Source of the DNA: Sedimentisphaerales bacterium
GTDB taxonomy: Bacteria; Planctomycetota; Phycisphaerae; Sedimentisphaerales; Anaerobacaceae
Direction: 5' to 3'
NCBI GenBank assembly: GCA_016931715.1
Contig: JAFGEF010000115.1
Location: 87,676-151,675, forward strand
DNA length: 64,000 nt
The notes under the pieces were generated by a model. That model ran no database searches. It saw only the letters and a list, made by a program, of their open reading frames with translations, and had not been told where the DNA came from. Made by a program: the position numbers and the translations under genes. Positions 62,138 to 64,000 of this stretch are shown one piece after another. Within the stretch, counting starts at the first letter, position 1; each line of letters begins with the position of its first letter.

Positions 62138-63013
62138 TTAGAAAATAATAGCGGCGTAGCCTACACTGTCAGAACTTGCCTGTCCTCTGTTTTTTATTAG
62201 TACCTCATTACTGTTTGTATGTCCAAGAAGTATGCCTTTGGGTACGCTGAGTTTTTTTGCGACTGCAACAGCCGCCGCCGCAGCGCCAGGCCCGCAGGCG
62301 TTGCCGTTTTCGGCCGCATTTGACAATAATTCAAGCGGCTCCATGTTCAAAGCCAGTTCAATAAATTTCATATCATTTACTTTGTGTGCCCATTCTAAAG
62401 CTTTTTGACCAATACCCATTGGGATAAAACCATATCGTGGACCGTAGTGGGTTAAATCAGTAGAAGCGATGCATACTATTTTTATATCGCTGTTCTGACT
62501 AATGATTGTGCCTATTGATTCGCCCAATGCAATTGCGTTTTCTCTCGGAGGGACAAGAATCGGCAATATTTTCGAGCCTGGAAATAAATACTGAATAAAT
62601 GGGATTTGAACTTCAATACTGTGTTCGTTATTGTGTGCCTGTTGATTTTTTACTGCTGAGCCTGCATTAATTATCGATTCGGCAAGCTCCTCATTTACTG
62701 TAATTTGTCCAAGCGGTGTTTCCCAAAAACCACTATCGTATATTGCCGGCAGATTGCCGAAGTAACTATGAGCGGCTCCGAATAATATGAATGTATGGAT
62801 TTTTTCATGCTGTTGTCTTATACAGGAAAAAAGCATGGCCGCCAAAGCGCCGCTGAATACCCACCCGGCGTGCGGGACAATACCGGCTGTTACTGTTTCC
62901 GGTAACGACTCATCGAATGAAGAAATATCGAGAAATTCATTGATTTGCTCTATACAGGAATCATGCTGGCCGGGATAGAACTGATCTGCTACTATAGCCT
63001 TTCTTGTCTGCAT
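62138..63013 (-). CDS. MEMO1/AmmeMemoRadiSam system protein B-like
   Basis: The 291-residue cytoplasmic protein starts MQTRKAIVADQFYPGQ, then shows VPHAGWVFSGALAAMLFSCI, FGAAHSYFGNLPAIYDSGFWETPLG, NEHSIEVQIPFIQYLFPGSKILPIL, and CIASTDLTHYGPRYG. The repeated His residues (HAGW, HSYF, EHSIEVQ, DLTHYG) match the MEMO1 family, which is related to class III dioxygenases. In prokaryotes it often lies beside AMMECR1 and a radical-SAM gene in the AmmeMemoRadiSam system. Neither partner is in the window. The biochemical role is not firmly established. It stands alone, converging with the preceding plus-strand gene and diverging from purE. Confidence 0.92.
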   Translation of the reverse strand: MQTRKAIVADQFYPGQHDSCIEQINEFLDISSFDESLPETVTAGIVPHAGWVFSGALAAMLFSCIRQQHEKIHTFILFGAAHSYFGNLPAIYDSGFWETPLGQITVNEELAESIINAGSAVKNQQAHNNEHSIEVQIPFIQYLFPGSKILPILVPPRENAIALGESIGTIISQNSDIKIVCIASTDLTHYGPRYGFIPMGIGQKALEWAHKVNDMKFIELALNMEPLELLSNAAENGNACGPGAAAAAVAVAKKLSVPKGILLGHTNSNEVLIKNRGQASSDSVGYAAIIF

Positions 63014-63137
63014 TTTTTTGATCCCCTCTATTTCTATTTTTTGTTTTTCAACTTTTTTATTCGATATAACAAATTTTTTTAAGCATTTTCAATTTTTTTT
63101 TAGTGAATCCTTGCCTTTCTACTGAGAGACTGATATA

Positions 63138-63166
63138 TTGAAAAAGGATTTACAACTAATTATATT
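63138..63166 (+). promoter_or_regulatory. Predicted promoter of purE
   Basis: TTGAAA (63138-63143), 17-base spacer, TATATT (63161-63166), 25 bases before the purE start. Confidence 0.6.
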
Positions 63167-63191
63167 GTAACCAGTCGAGAAGATAAAACAA

Positions 63192-63710
63192 ATGGTATCT
63201 GAAAAAAAAGCCTCAGTTGCGGTGGTAATGGGTTCTGACAGCGATATGGAAGTAATGCGAAGCTGTATAGAACAGCTCGAATCTTTCGGGATAAAGCCAA
63301 TAGTTCGGATATTATCAGCTCATCGGACACCTCATGAAGCGTCTGAATTTGCTCAAAAAGCGGCTGAAAACGGTATAAAAGTGATTATTGCTGCTGCCGG
63401 AATGGCAGCTCATCTGGCCGGAGCTATGGCGTCTCATTCAAATTTACCTGTAATTGGCGTACCTTTGGATGCCGGAACTGGATTAGGTGGTTTAGATGCC
63501 TTGTTAAGTACTGTTCAAATGCCTCCTGGAGTACCTGTTGCAACTATGGCTATAGGTAAAGCAGGGGCAAAAAATGCGTCTGTTTTTGCTGTGAAAATTC
63601 TGGCTATAAATGACGATTTTTTGCGTGAAAAGCTGGAAAAATTTAAAAATGACCAGAAAAAAAGGGTATTAGATAGGGATTCTGCCATGCAGAATTGTAC
63701 GTCCTTATAA
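63192..63710 (+). CDS. purE: N5-carboxyaminoimidazole ribonucleotide mutase
   Basis: The 172-residue cytoplasmic enzyme moves the carboxyl group of N5-CAIR to give CAIR in purine synthesis. The motif VVMGSDSDMEVMRSCIEQLESFGI, then RILSAHRTPHEASEFA with the active-site His, and the glycine-rich IIAAAGMAAHLAGAMASHSNLPVIGVPL stretch are standard for class I PurE. Length is normal. purK is not visible here; the following gene is unidentified. A weak AGAAG stands before the ATG. Confidence 0.96.
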   Translation: MVSEKKASVAVVMGSDSDMEVMRSCIEQLESFGIKPIVRILSAHRTPHEASEFAQKAAENGIKVIIAAAGMAAHLAGAMASHSNLPVIGVPLDAGTGLGGLDALLSTVQMPPGVPVATMAIGKAGAKNASVFAVKILAINDDFLREKLEKFKNDQKKRVLDRDSAMQNCTSL

Positions 63711-63718
63711 TTTTTTTC

Positions 63719-63748
63719 TTGACGTTGTGACAAAAGGTATGGTATAAG
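63719..63748 (+). promoter_or_regulatory. Predicted promoter downstream of purE
   Basis: TTGACG (63719-63724), 18-base spacer, TATAAG (63743-63748). It begins just after the purE stop and faces the last open frame of the window. Confidence 0.55.
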
Positions 63749-63826
63749 TATTATCTAAGAATGAAGCGCCTTAGATAGACTCAAAGTTTTTGTTTTAGCC
63801 TTGGAGGAAGCGTTTGTCCTTGTTTT

Positions 63827-64000
63827 ATGGCTTTTAAATATGAAGAAAATAGGACCGCCGAGGTCGTATGCTTCGGAATTATGATTTTTTCTTTTCAAAA
63901 AAGTTCGTGTATGAAAAACACAAATGTAATTAAATCAACATTATCCTGGGCAGATACATGTTCGATTTCAGGAAAGGTAAAAATCTTTAAAAGGTCATTC
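63827..64000 (+). CDS. Unidentified gene, 5' end only (runs off the window)
   Basis: A plus-strand frame is open from ATG 63827 to the window end (58 codons). It begins MAFKYEENRTAEVVCFGIM. A TTGGAGGAAG element (63801-63810) lies upstream but 16 bases from ATG 63827, which is far for a ribosome site. A second in-frame ATG at 63911 (MKNTNVIKSTLSWADT) has no ribosome site. A promoter is predicted at 63719. The fragment is too short to recognise a family. Confidence 0.4.
   Translation, partial: MAFKYEENRTAEVVCFGIMIFSFQKSSCMKNTNVIKSTLSWADTCSISGKVKIFKRSF

Overview
The window reads as a chromosome segment of a planctomycete, probably class Phycisphaerae (inference). The grounds are composition and gene content: moderately AT-rich DNA, exported proteins with N-W-R-G-P-type PQQ propellers, K319/PKD-like and parallel beta-helix surface proteins, DUF1573 lipoproteins, a dockerin-like C-terminal EF-hand, a SpoVG protein and an anti-sigma/antagonist pair. 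No phage, insertion sequence with a transposase, CRISPR array or restriction system is visible. One tRNA gene (Tyr, GTA) is present.

Layout. 1-2.7 kb: minus-strand run of a GH10-like protein, a ComEA-like HhH protein, a CxxC protein and a lipoprotein cut by the window edge. 3.2-9.2 kb: exported PQQ propeller (minus), then ahcY, a membrane/TPR-like protein and a diguanylate cyclase (plus). 9.3-11.1 kb: a possible 44-residue membrane peptide and an exported SagB-nitroreductase/DJ-1 fusion. 11.1-18.0 kb: minus-strand nadE and an apparent operon SDR - HAD - LarA-like - exported methyltransferase - HEAT-like protein. 18.2-25.1 kb: orphan DNA methyltransferase, glmS, FlgM-like protein, ispE-spoVG (minus) and an HtrA protease. 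25.5-31.7 kb: one 2058-residue surface protein. 31.8-36.2 kb: MazG-like and Rrf2 genes (minus), then STAS - RsbW-like kinase - lipoprotein amidase, and threonine synthase. 36.2-43.9 kb: tRNA-Tyr, hemL, a PpiD-like foldase, two small membrane proteins and two exported propeller/beta-helix proteins. 44.2-57.1 kb: a surface-polysaccharide locus with a flippase and a methyltransferase on plus, and a tightly coupled minus-strand operon of eight genes (GT2, GT39-like, GT4, AsnB, methyltransferase, GT4, AsnB, GT). 57.3-61.9 kb: plus-strand run of two DUF1573 lipoproteins, a degenerate-phosphatase/multihaem cytochrome lipoprotein and an anchored unknown. 62.1-64 kb: a MEMO1-family protein, purE, and the start of an unidentified gene.

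The most unusual signal is not a gene. Three intergenic elements of 176-189 bp (2938-3113, 25150-25338, 32756-32943) share one nested architecture: 25-nt inverted outer arms enclosing two long hairpins at fixed places. Between the copies the arm sequences differ at many positions, yet each copy's two arms still pair (25/25 in the first, 24/25 in the third). This is the pattern expected of a conserved folded element or palindromic mobile repeat. The best protein-level leads are the DUF1573/multihaem module, the SagB-PfpI fusion without its nucleophile, SpoVG with an inserted zinc ribbon, a GH10-like protein without its catalytic glutamates, and a lipase-like domain buried in the giant surface protein.

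All calls rest on reading motifs and translations by eye; no database search, structure prediction or alignment program was run.
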